NCBI GenBank assembly: GCA_964504665.1
Contig: CAZDEH010000009.1
Span: 1 to 27,820 of the forward strand
DNA: 27,820 nt
Direction of reading: 5' to 3'
DNA from: STC-54 sp964504665
Lineage (GTDB): Bacteria; Patescibacteriota; Microgenomatia; Daviesbacterales; UBA10151
The notes under the pieces were generated by a model. That model worked only from the letters and a program-made list of their open reading frames with translations. It was not told the origin of the DNA and made no database searches. A program made the translations under genes and the position numbers. Shown piece after piece: positions 20,612 through 27,745 of the stretch; within the stretch, counting starts at the first letter, position 1, and each line of letters begins with the position of its first letter.

Positions 20612-20925
20612 TCACTCTTAGTTTTCTTTTTTACTCTAACCCTCGCCACTGTTTCGTCAATAATTTTATCCATCTCTTGAGGGTTAATTTTAGGAATTCT
20701 GGACCTAAACTCATCCAGTTTCTTAACGCTGTACGCCCATTCTTTTTCACTTAACCTTTTGGTAGGATCTATTAGTTTTTCGTACTCGTCCAAACTGATA
20801 ATAATGGCTGCTTTCCTGTTATATTTTTTAACCACTATCATATCATTGGCATAGGTTACACGGTTAATAATATCAGCCAGATTAGAACGGAGTTCATCAA
20901 TAGATACAGGATTGCTGTTTAACAT
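20608..20925 (-). CDS. Phd/YefM-type antitoxin
   Basis: 105 residues. The N-terminal VSIDELRSNLADIINRVTY with VVKKYNRKAAIIISLDEYEKL is the Phd/YefM fold, which binds operator DNA as a dimer. The basic C-terminal tail (ETVARVRVKKKTKSE) should embrace the PIN toxin encoded next. A perfect 21-base palindrome overlaps its start codon and -10 box, fitting autorepression. The promoter (20932-20960) places transcription start at the ATG. Confidence 0.9.
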   Translation of the reverse strand: MLNSNPVSIDELRSNLADIINRVTYANDMIVVKKYNRKAAIIISLDEYEKLIDPTKRLSEKEWAYSVKKLDEFRSRIPKINPQEMDKIIDETVARVRVKKKTKSE

Positions 20926-20940
20926 AATTAAATTATGTTA
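20920..20940. promoter_or_regulatory. palindromic operator at the Phd/PIN promoter
   Basis: Arms TAACATAATT (20920-20929) and AATTATGTTA (20931-20940) around a central A form a perfect palindrome. It covers the -10 box and the ATG, so a bound Phd dimer would block both transcription and start-codon access. Confidence 0.55.
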
Positions 20941-20960
20941 CAAACCTTACAATTTGTCAA
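20932..20960 (-). promoter_or_regulatory. promoter of the Phd/PIN operon, leaderless spacing
   Basis: On the minus strand TTGACA (20955-20960), 17-base spacer, CATAAT (20932-20937), then six bases to the ATG at 20925. Confidence 0.65.
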
Positions 20961-20977
20961 GTTTTGGTTTTTAGATT

Positions 20978-21007
20978 AAAGAGTTGCAAACTATCCCCAA
21001 TTTAGCT
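20978..21007 (+). repeat. cassette-border repeat, copy C (partial)
   Basis: GAGTTGCAAACTATCCCCAA followed by TTTAGCTAA matches the second half of copies A and B. It lies between the Phd/PIN operon and the secreted-protein gene. Confidence 0.7.
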
Positions 21008-21039
21008 AAACCAATTTAACTCAAAATTTAAACTCAAAG

Positions 21040-21067
21040 TTGCAAATTAGTGTATTTTGGGTATAAG
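21040..21067 (+). promoter_or_regulatory. candidate promoter of the secreted/pilin block
   Basis: TTGCAA (21040-21045), 16-base spacer, TATAAG (21062-21067); the ATG at 21077 is nine bases further, so the leader would be two to three bases. Confidence 0.4.
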
Positions 21068-21076
21068 CTGAGATTA

Positions 21077-22849
21077 ATGTCCAGATTTTCTTTTTTACTA
21101 ATTTTTATTTTAGTTAGTTCTGTATTTATTTTACTTTTACCTTCTGTTGTTCTTGCTGATGAAATCATCCTAGCTCAACCTAATTACGATAATTGTAAAC
21201 CATCAGTGACTTCTCCGGTTGATGAAAATACTGAAGTAACCTTAGGCTTACCCGGAATTGAGAAAAGAGATTACCGTTTCTATTTCCACAACCAAACCAC
21301 TCTACAAGAAGCAAGAACAACCGAAAAATGGACCATAGACCCCTCCATCAAATTCTCTTTGGGTAAATATCTATCAGGCGATTATTCTGTGCAAGTTCGT
21401 ACAGAATGTACAGGTAATCCTGGCTGTGCTGAAAAACTGGAATGTCCATATATTTATTTTTCTGTTATACCTGTATCCGGTACTACTGGAACTGCCCAAC
21501 CAGAGTCAAATTGCCCAAGGCTTGCCAGAATACCAATCTTCGTACAACCTCCTAAGGGGAGTCAAACGTCAACATACGCAGTAGATCTTTTTTGGGATTC
21601 AGAAAGGTTAAGCAACGCTAATTATAAGGATTATGAGGATAAAGACGTTAATGTATACTTCACAGAAAGCAATAACCCTAATGATCCAAAAATACACACT
21701 TTCTCAACTGATGGTAAAGATTCTTATTATATAAGACCAATAAGTCCACGACAAAAAAATACAATCCAGATTAGTGGATTTAATAACCTCCCAATAGGAA
21801 CGACTACCAAACTTTTTGCCCATCTTAAAGTCGGTACTAGTGATTTGTGTAAGGGATATGAGGAAGTTTCTCTTCCTATTAATGTAACTAGTAGTACATG
21901 CACCAGTGCCGGGCTAAAAAAAGGGGAGGGGTGTCTTCCTGATCTACAAGATCCTTATGGAAAAGATGCTTGTTACTATTGCCCAACCGATTCTTCTTGC
22001 CAACCAGTTACAGGATCAACCTCGGGTAACTACGCCTGTGGAGGATTAAAAACCTGGTGCGAACTTGATCCTAATAAGGGATCTTCATTATGTACCCCTA
22101 TTAAATCAGTCACTGGTAGTTGCTCCGTAACAACTGAGCCATCACCTCTTTACAGCAATCCTGAATCTAATGTTGATAAAATGAAAGATGGGACTGCTTT
22201 TACAGTTAAAGTTCATGTCGATGATCCTGGAACATATGATATTGTTTTACTAAAAGGTCCTGGTGGTTGCGTTGAGGGATGGAATTGCCTTAATCTTCAA
22301 AAAAACCCCAATATCCCAACTGATTCTGATAATACTTTAATAAGTGAAGTCACGGTAGGTACTAATGTAAATGCATGGTCAGGAATATTTAAAGCCGGAA
22401 CCCATGAGATCTATATAGTAAAATCTGGAACATCAGACATCTATTGTACTGTAAGCTATGATATATTATCAGGAAAAACAGCTACACCACCAGGGGGAGG
22501 TGGTGCACCTGGTGGGTCTGCAGGAGGATCTACTGGCAAAGGAACAGGAAAACCTTGTGAAGGTGGTCAAGAAGGGATTGAGACTGCTATTGGCTGTATT
22601 CCTACTGATTTTAATAAAATGGTGGAAGCTATTTCTAAACTGGCTATGGGCATGGGCGGAGGGATAGCTTTGCTTTTAATGATTTCCGGAGCTTTTAGGA
22701 TGATTACCTCTGCCGGTAATCCTGATGCTGTGAAGGCTGGCAGTGAACAGTTTACCTCTGCTATCATCGGGCTCCTCTTTATTATTTTTGCTGTGCTATT
22801 ATTAAAAGTAATAGGGGTGGATATTTTAAAAATCCCTGGTTTTGTATAA
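21077..22849 (+). CDS. large secreted protein with C-terminal pilin-like two-helix domain
   Basis: Starting at 21077, 590 residues. Signal peptide MSRFSFLLIFILVSSVFILL with a likely LADE cut. About 440 residues of beta-rich, cysteine-containing, Ig-like sequence follow (for example CKPSVTSPVDENTEVTLG and NINVTSSTCTSAGL-type segments), then a Gly/Pro linker (TPPGGGGAPGGSAGG). The C-terminus has two TM helices with ITSAGNPDAVKAGSEQFTSA between them, the T4SS_pilin-like hairpin shared with the next five genes. The extracellular part may act as an adhesin tethered by the pilin module. It heads the array. Confidence 0.72.
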   Translation: MSRFSFLLIFILVSSVFILLLPSVVLADEIILAQPNYDNCKPSVTSPVDENTEVTLGLPGIEKRDYRFYFHNQTTLQEARTTEKWTIDPSIKFSLGKYLSGDYSVQVRTECTGNPGCAEKLECPYIYFSVIPVSGTTGTAQPESNCPRLARIPIFVQPPKGSQTSTYAVDLFWDSERLSNANYKDYEDKDVNVYFTESNNPNDPKIHTFSTDGKDSYYIRPISPRQKNTIQISGFNNLPIGTTTKLFAHLKVGTSDLCKGYEEVSLPINVTSSTCTSAGLKKGEGCLPDLQDPYGKDACYYCPTDSSCQPVTGSTSGNYACGGLKTWCELDPNKGSSLCTPIKSVTGSCSVTTEPSPLYSNPESNVDKMKDGTAFTVKVHVDDPGTYDIVLLKGPGGCVEGWNCLNLQKNPNIPTDSDNTLISEVTVGTNVNAWSGIFKAGTHEIYIVKSGTSDIYCTVSYDILSGKTATPPGGGGAPGGSAGGSTGKGTGKPCEGGQEGIETAIGCIPTDFNKMVEAISKLAMGMGGGIALLLMISGAFRMITSAGNPDAVKAGSEQFTSAIIGLLFIIFAVLLLKVIGVDILKIPGFV

Positions 22850-22851
22850 TT

Positions 22852-23208
22852 ATGACTACATTAATTGCTTTAAACATACCCGGTTCTACTGAATCAGTCC
22901 CTGATCCATACAATGTACTTAGTAGATTTAACAATATTGGAAATTTTTTAGGAGGAACACCCAGTAATTATGGTTTATATGACATTATTTTATGGATTTC
23001 TATAGTCTTAATGTTTACCTGGATGGTGTGGGGAGTTTTTCAATATCTGTTTGCCGGGGGTAATAAAGAAAATTTAGCTAAAGCCAGATCCAGAATTACC
23101 TGGGCTATTGTGGGATTTATGATTATAGTTATGGCTTATACTATTCAAAAATACGTCAAAGAATTTTTTACACCACAAGTGACCGAGGAAATGAAGAAAC
23201 TTAAATAA
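22852..23208 (+). CDS. T4SS pilin-like two-helix protein 1
   Basis: 118 residues. TM1 near 44-68 (DIILWISIVLMFTWMVWGVF) and TM2 near 84-103 (WAIVGFMIIVMAYTIQKY) flank the conserved loop FAGGNKENLAKARSRIT. This is the TrbC/VirB2-like T4SS_pilin hairpin. The N-terminus has no obvious signal peptide. The stop overlaps the next start by one base (TAATG). It is two bases after the large secreted protein and belongs to the same operon. Confidence 0.82.
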   Translation: MTTLIALNIPGSTESVPDPYNVLSRFNNIGNFLGGTPSNYGLYDIILWISIVLMFTWMVWGVFQYLFAGGNKENLAKARSRITWAIVGFMIIVMAYTIQKYVKEFFTPQVTEEMKKLK

Positions 23209-23543
23209 TGAAATTAATTAACCAAGTATTTGCTGCTGAACCTGCTGCTGTTGATATAGGATCAAATTTTGGATTTGGGGATATCCAAACCTTAGGAGCA
23301 GGCTATACCAGATTAATCATGCCTGGTTTTGAACTTGCCGGCATAGCAGTAGGGATATATCTTACAATAGGAGCAGTTAAATTCATCACCTCCGGTGGGG
23401 ATAAAGAAGCTATCTCCTCTGCCAGAGCCATGATTACTCATGCTATCATTGCTTATGTTTTATTGATATTGTTATTTATATTGATGAAATTTATACCGGA
23501 GTTTTTATTGGGAGCTGGAACACCATTACAAATTATTAAATGA
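23208..23543 (+). CDS. T4SS pilin-like two-helix protein 2
   Basis: 111 residues. A short head MKLINQVFAAEPAAVDIG contains a signal-peptidase-like VFA-AE site but no hydrophobic core. TM1 is FELAGIAVGIYLTIGAV, then the conserved loop FITSGGDKEAISSARAMIT, then TM2 IIAYVLLILLFILMKF. Family assignment to the T4SS pilin-like group rests on this hairpin. It overlaps the next gene by four bases (ATGA), implying tight coupling. Confidence 0.82.
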   Translation: MKLINQVFAAEPAAVDIGSNFGFGDIQTLGAGYTRLIMPGFELAGIAVGIYLTIGAVKFITSGGDKEAISSARAMITHAIIAYVLLILLFILMKFIPEFLLGAGTPLQIIK

Positions 23544-23884
23544 ATAATTTATTAGCAAAAACACCGGAAGAAATTTTTGGCAAAATTGAAGCTCCTTCTC
23601 CTATCCAACAATTTACCAAAGAAACAGGTGCACAGGGTTTAGGCACTTTTTTTACAAATCTTATTATTTTAATTTTTAATGTGGCTATTATACTTTTTGT
23701 TTTTATGGTCATTATCAGTGCTTTGCAGTGGATTACCTCTGGTGGGGATAAAGAAAAAATAGCTGGTGCCCGTGGCAGGCTAACTAATGCAATCATAGGC
23801 TTAGTTATTTTAGGCCTAACTTGGGTAATCACCACCACTCTCGGAAAAATTACTGGAATAGTCTTACCCTTCACCTTTAAATGA
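23540..23884 (+). CDS. T4SS pilin-like two-helix protein 3
   Basis: 114 residues. A polar N-terminus (TPEEIFGKIEAPSPIQQF) precedes TM1 (LIILIFNVAIILFVFMVII), the loop WITSGGDKEKIAGARGRLT, and TM2 (AIIGLVILGLTWVITTTLG). Closest in the array to protein 4 by its GGDKEK...ARG loop. It is the last of the tightly overlapping genes; a 53-base gap follows. Confidence 0.82.
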   Translation: MNNLLAKTPEEIFGKIEAPSPIQQFTKETGAQGLGTFFTNLIILIFNVAIILFVFMVIISALQWITSGGDKEKIAGARGRLTNAIIGLVILGLTWVITTTLGKITGIVLPFTFK

Positions 23885-23937
23885 CCTTAAATCAGATACT
23901 TGACAAGACTTTTTTTCTGTGCAAACATTAAATTAAG

Positions 23938-24279
23938 ATGATAAGAGAAGTATTTGCAGAAGAAATTCCAATTGACCTTACGAACGTTGGTGTTGGTATT
24001 GGGGGGGACGTTCCTCTCAGCACGATTATTGGTAATGGCATAAAAATTATCATTGCTATTGCTATTATTGCTGTTTTATTTATGCTGCTATGGGGGGCTT
24101 TTCAATGGATTATCTCTGGTGGAGATAAAGAAAAAGTAGGTAGTGCAAGAGGTATAATTACTCATGCTTTAATTGGTTTAGTCATTATCGGATTGGCTCT
24201 TGTGATAGTAACTATAGTAGGTAAGATTGTCGGAATAGATGTATTAAGCGTATTTATACTTCCTTCACTAAATAATTAA
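23938..24279 (+). CDS. T4SS pilin-like two-helix protein 4
   Basis: 113 residues. The short head MIREVFAEEIPID again holds a VFA-EE cleavage-like site with no hydrophobic core before it. TM1 is KIIIAIAIIAVLFMLLWGAF, then WIISGGDKEKVGSARGIIT, then TM2 ALIGLVIIGLALVIVTIVG. A TTGACA (23900-23905) upstream suggests an internal promoter, but the -10 is poor and the spacing too long. It is a paralogue of protein 3. Confidence 0.82.
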   Translation: MIREVFAEEIPIDLTNVGVGIGGDVPLSTIIGNGIKIIIAIAIIAVLFMLLWGAFQWIISGGDKEKVGSARGIITHALIGLVIIGLALVIVTIVGKIVGIDVLSVFILPSLNN

Positions 24280-24313
24280 TTACGATTTTTCTAACAAAAT
24301 CTCTTAATAGCTG

Positions 24314-24342
24314 TTGACCTTATTTCTTCTTTTTAGTACTGT
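24314..24342 (+). promoter_or_regulatory. promoter before pilin-like gene 5, leaderless spacing
   Basis: TTGACC (24314-24319), 17-base spacer, TACTGT (24337-24342), then six bases to the ATG at 24349. Confidence 0.5.
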
Positions 24343-24348
24343 TAATGT

Positions 24349-24711
24349 ATGAAAAAGTTCCTGCTATTTCTATCTTCTATCTTCTATCTTCTATCTTCTA
24401 CCCCAATCTATGCTGATTTAGGCCCTGATGCAGCTGGGAAACAAGAGCTGGTAGATCTTTTTACCAGAATTATTAATCTGGCTGTGGAAGCTGCTTTTAT
24501 GGTCCTCTTAATTATGCTGATTTATGCAGGCATCAGATTTCTTACTTCAGGTGGTGAACCTAAATCTATTGCTGCTGCTTCTACTACCATCACTTGGGCC
24601 CTCTTGGGAATTATTTTTATGGCGATTGCCTGGCTGTTATTAAAATTAATAGCAGATTTTACCGGAGTGGATGTTACAAAATTTTGTATCGGTTTTACCA
24701 AGTGTTCATAA
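24349..24711 (+). CDS. T4SS pilin-like two-helix protein 5 with repeat-encoded signal peptide
   Basis: 120 residues. A true signal peptide MKKFLLFLSSIFYLLSSTP ends near PIYA-DLG. TM1 is AAFMVLLIMLIYAGIRFL, then the loop FLTSGGEPKSIAAASTTIT, then TM2 ALLGIIFMAIAWLLLKLIA. It ends TKFCIGFTKCS with a cysteine pair. The signal peptide codons (24371-24398) are four exact copies of the heptamer TATCTTC, so slippage would change the frame. It is two bases from the next gene. Confidence 0.85.
   Translation: MKKFLLFLSSIFYLLSSTPIYADLGPDAAGKQELVDLFTRIINLAVEAAFMVLLIMLIYAGIRFLTSGGEPKSIAAASTTITWALLGIIFMAIAWLLLKLIADFTGVDVTKFCIGFTKCS
24371..24398 (+). repeat. tandem heptanucleotide repeat (TATCTTC)x4
   Basis: Four exact 7-base units inside the signal-peptide codons of pilin-like gene 5. 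Since 7 is not a multiple of 3, gain or loss of one unit shifts the frame. Confidence 0.85.
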
Positions 24712-24713
24712 TA

Positions 24714-26582
24714 ATGAAATATCTGCTCTATGGACTTTTTTTTCTGATATTTTTGAGCCTGCCTTCTAAGTCCCTGGCAGCAGACACTTCTGGAGTGCAA
24801 ACGGGAGCCCAACTCCCTTCAGTAAAAACGATTGACAGGTTAATTCCCTCTCAATATGGTTTTCAATGGCTTAAATTTCAATACCAACTGGGTCAAGATA
24901 CCTCTATACTCACGAATTTTATTACAAAGGCCAAAACAGCTTCCAGGGGCAGAGCCGGAACTGGCTATAAAGTGTTGATTTCAATTGCTAAAAATCATGC
25001 CGGCATAGAAAAGTTAGATAACCCTGATTATCCCCCTCTGCCTTATCCTGAGGAATACACCCACAAATATTGTCCTTGGGATGAAGAACTGGAAAAATAC
25101 CCCAGATCTGACAGCTATATTTGTCCGGATATTTACGGCAACCCGGAAACCTGTACTAATGACTATGTGAAATTTAGAGATAAGATGAATGATCTGGCTC
25201 CCTTTTTGAAAGACGCTGACGCTGTTGAGGTGTGGAATGAACCTAATTTAACAGATGAGTGGACAGATGAAGGACTGGGACCGCTTAACCCAGAAAATTA
25301 TGCTAATTTTTTAAATTGTGGTATTAAGGGGCTACAAAAAGGCGGTTACAAGGGCAAAATAATCAGTGCTGCTCCTTCTCCTAATGCTCCTAATGGTCCA
25401 ACTTCTTTGGATACTCTGCAATTTTTTAATGCTTTTATTGGTGCAGGAGGATTAAATAATGTCGATTATATCGGCTGGCATAGTAATGTGACAGCTGATA
25501 TCCCCCCGGGAAATAGCAACCTTCAAGGCTTTCAGAGTGTTAAATATGCTTTTGGTAAAGGAAAAAAAGTCTGGGTGACAGAATTTGGTTGGAAAAGAGA
25601 TACCTTACCGGGCAGTGAAGAGAAGCAAAGACAGCTACAAGCTCAATATATAGTTGCGGCCTATAAAGAGGCAAATATTCTGGGAAATATTGAGGCTATG
25701 ACTGCTTTTAATTTTGGTTTTTATAAAGAAACCCAAAAATCCCGCTATGAAGATATTGAAGGAATAGCTCCCAAAGACTTACTATGTCAACCAAATACTG
25801 ATATACCGACAAGACAAGATTATGGTGATACCATCTATGTACATGATACAACTTTAGAAGATGAAGCTTCACTCTCTGCTGTTATTGCCACTGCTTTAAT
25901 ACCAGGGGTAGTAAATAAAGACATTGCTTTAAAAACAGGTGTGGTAGATAAAACTCAGGTTGAAGTGGCTCGTAGTTTTTTTGATAATATTACCCATACT
26001 ATATCCAACATTTGGTGTTCTTTAGGGTTAAATACAATCCCTTTCCTAAGTAATCTAGTAAAATGTGAAAGGCCTGATCCTAATATCTCAATTGGGTTAA
26101 AAGAGACTGAGGACGATAAAGGGATGGTACGTGGACAAAATACAGCTAGTCTATCAGCTACAGCTAAAATTTTAGGGGCAATTTCTGCACCAGCAGAAAT
26201 GAAATTAATACCGGAAGATAGAGACTGCAATTTAGGTAATGATGAAAAACTAACAGCTTCTGAATCTGGGGAAAAAAGACTGGTTGATACCAGTGCTGGT
26301 TTTGGTACATCAGCTGGTTTCTTTGGTGTGGATACTCCTGATTTTAAAACTCTTACACCTAAAGTTTGGGAAGAAGCTATGTCAGCCAGAATGGTTGATC
26401 AAAATTTAAATATCGTCAATAAGTTATTTACTCAGGACCGGCGTTCACCAGATATTTGTTTAAGGCAAAAAGATATGATCAGGGGGTTTTATCCGGAAGC
26501 GGTTTTTCCAGCCAGCATTACCTGTGATCAGATTTATGATATCTTTTTAAGAATTAACCACAGCCAATTTCCAAATTTCTAA
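24714..26582 (+). CDS. secreted glycoside hydrolase-like protein (clan A-like TIM barrel) with unknown C-terminal domain
   Basis: Starting at 24714, 622 residues with signal peptide MKYLLYGLFFLIFLSLPSKS and a cut near LAAD. Residues about 35-370 are TIM-barrel-like with strand motifs YKVLISIAKNH, AVEVWNEPNL (acid/base E176), IISAAPSPNAPNG, DYIGWHSNV and KVWVTEFGWKRD (nucleophile E290), then AMTAFNFGF. The WNEP/TEFGW pair fits GH clan A (GH5/30/39-like); the exact family is not determined. The C-terminal ~230 residues (LIPGVVNKDIALKTG, CSLGLNTIPFLSNLVKC) match nothing I know. The substrate is probably an extracellular polysaccharide. Two bases after pilin-like gene 5, so co-expressed with it. 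Confidence 0.8.
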   Translation: MKYLLYGLFFLIFLSLPSKSLAADTSGVQTGAQLPSVKTIDRLIPSQYGFQWLKFQYQLGQDTSILTNFITKAKTASRGRAGTGYKVLISIAKNHAGIEKLDNPDYPPLPYPEEYTHKYCPWDEELEKYPRSDSYICPDIYGNPETCTNDYVKFRDKMNDLAPFLKDADAVEVWNEPNLTDEWTDEGLGPLNPENYANFLNCGIKGLQKGGYKGKIISAAPSPNAPNGPTSLDTLQFFNAFIGAGGLNNVDYIGWHSNVTADIPPGNSNLQGFQSVKYAFGKGKKVWVTEFGWKRDTLPGSEEKQRQLQAQYIVAAYKEANILGNIEAMTAFNFGFYKETQKSRYEDIEGIAPKDLLCQPNTDIPTRQDYGDTIYVHDTTLEDEASLSAVIATALIPGVVNKDIALKTGVVDKTQVEVARSFFDNITHTISNIWCSLGLNTIPFLSNLVKCERPDPNISIGLKETEDDKGMVRGQNTASLSATAKILGAISAPAEMKLIPEDRDCNLGNDEKLTASESGEKRLVDTSAGFGTSAGFFGVDTPDFKTLTPKVWEEAMSARMVDQNLNIVNKLFTQDRRSPDICLRQKDMIRGFYPEAVFPASITCDQIYDIFLRINHSQFPNF

Positions 26583-26606
26583 ACGCTTCTGTCATCTTGT
26601 AAGATC

Positions 26607-26635
26607 TGCTATAACTTGCTATAATCTGCTATAGT
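26607..26635 (+). promoter_or_regulatory. three tandem extended -10 elements before the Fic gene
   Basis: TGCTATAAC (26607-26615), TGCTATAAT (26617-26625) and TGCTATAGT (26627-26635) lie at a 10-base period. The middle one is a perfect extended -10. The ATG is at 26656. Confidence 0.5.
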
Positions 26636-26655
26636 TAGATTATCACATTAAAACT

Positions 26656-27723
26656 ATGGTTAAAAACCGCAAATTTATAAGTAGGTTGACTCAACTTCCA
26701 CCTGAAATATTTCTTAAAATTGCTCAAATTGATGAGTTAAAAGGTCAATGGACTGCAGGAGCTAATTTAAATCCTCAGCTTTTAGGCAGACTAAAAAGAT
26801 CAGTGCTTATTACCTCCACTGGTGCTTCTACCAGGATTGAAGGGGCAAAATTATCTGATGAGAATGTTGAAGATTTGATGCAGGGCATTGCTATACAAAA
26901 ATTTGCTGATCGGGATAAACAGGAAGTTCAAGGATATTATGAACTACTTCAAACAATCTTTGAGTCCTGGAAAGATATTAGATTTAGTGAGAGTACTATT
27001 AAGCATTTGCACCAGGAGCTTTTAAAGTATGTAGAAAAAGACCAAGACCACAGGGGTAAATATAAAAACTCTGATAATAAAGTTGAGATGGTTGATGAAA
27101 AAGGCAAAAGAATTGGGGTTATTTTTGATACTACTCCGGCTTACTTAACTCCAAAACAGATGTTGGAATTGGTTGAATGGACTAAATATGCTCTGGAGGC
27201 TAAATTATCTCATCCGTTAATCATTATTGGTAATTTTCTGGTGGAATTTTTAAATATCCATCCTTTTAGCGATGGCAATGGTCGTTTATCTAGAATTTTA
27301 GCTAACTTACTCCTGCTCCAAGCAAATTATTTATACATGCCTTATGTTTCCCATGAGAAATTAGTGGAGGACCAAAAACCACAATATTATTTAGCTTTAA
27401 GAAAGAGTCAAAGAACCTTCAAAAAAGGAGCTGGAAATATTACTTCCTGGTTAGAGTTCTTTTTTAATATTATTCTGACTCAAGCTAAAGAAGCTATCAA
27501 ATTAATATCCGGGGAGAATATTGAGGATATTTTATCTAATAAACAAATAGCAGTCTGGCAATATATACAAAATACAGATGAAGCAACAACTCAACAAATA
27601 GCCAAAGCAACTAAAGTAGCTTATGCAACTGTAAGACAAACACTCTCAAAGCTACTCAATTTAAAAAAAATAGAAAGAATAGGTATGGGTAGGAGTTCCC
27701 GATACCGATGTTGCATAAAGTAA
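26656..27723 (+). CDS. Fic-family protein (AMPylator) with built-in inhibitory motif and winged helix
   Basis: 355 residues. The Fic core HPFSDGNGR (H202-R210) followed by LSRILANLLL is complete, with catalytic H202. An N-terminal inhibitory helix has S58-TRI-E62-G63, the (S/T)xxxE(G/N) motif, making it a class II self-inhibited Fic. A winged helix at the C-terminus (NKQIAVWQYIQ, TTQQIAKATKVAYATVRQTL) likely binds DNA. Fic enzymes transfer AMP to target proteins. No antitoxin is adjacent, as expected for a self-inhibited type. Targets are unknown. Confidence 0.92.
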   Translation: MVKNRKFISRLTQLPPEIFLKIAQIDELKGQWTAGANLNPQLLGRLKRSVLITSTGASTRIEGAKLSDENVEDLMQGIAIQKFADRDKQEVQGYYELLQTIFESWKDIRFSESTIKHLHQELLKYVEKDQDHRGKYKNSDNKVEMVDEKGKRIGVIFDTTPAYLTPKQMLELVEWTKYALEAKLSHPLIIIGNFLVEFLNIHPFSDGNGRLSRILANLLLLQANYLYMPYVSHEKLVEDQKPQYYLALRKSQRTFKKGAGNITSWLEFFFNIILTQAKEAIKLISGENIEDILSNKQIAVWQYIQNTDEATTQQIAKATKVAYATVRQTLSKLLNLKKIERIGMGRSSRYRCCIK

Positions 27724-27739
27724 GAGAATTTTGTATTGT
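27711..27739 (+). promoter_or_regulatory. promoter of the last gene, leaderless spacing
   Basis: TTGCAT (27711-27716), 17-base spacer, TATTGT (27734-27739), then six bases to the ATG at 27746. It overlaps the end of the Fic gene. Confidence 0.5.
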
Positions 27740-27745
27740 TAGATT

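Noticed and set aside
18491..21007. CRISPR array
   Set aside because: Only three repeats, spaced by whole genes; no regular short spacers and no cas genes in the window.
22845..22854. TATAAT just before pilin-like gene 1
   Set aside because: It is one base from the ATG, so it cannot place a start site correctly; it is the end of the preceding gene.
23536..23874. Minus-strand frame opposite pilin-like gene 3
   Set aside because: Near full overlap with a gene of the conserved pilin-like hairpin family; a shadow.
23900..23934. Strong promoter before pilin-like gene 4
   Set aside because: TTGACA is perfect but no good -10 lies at 16-18 bases; kept only as a remark.
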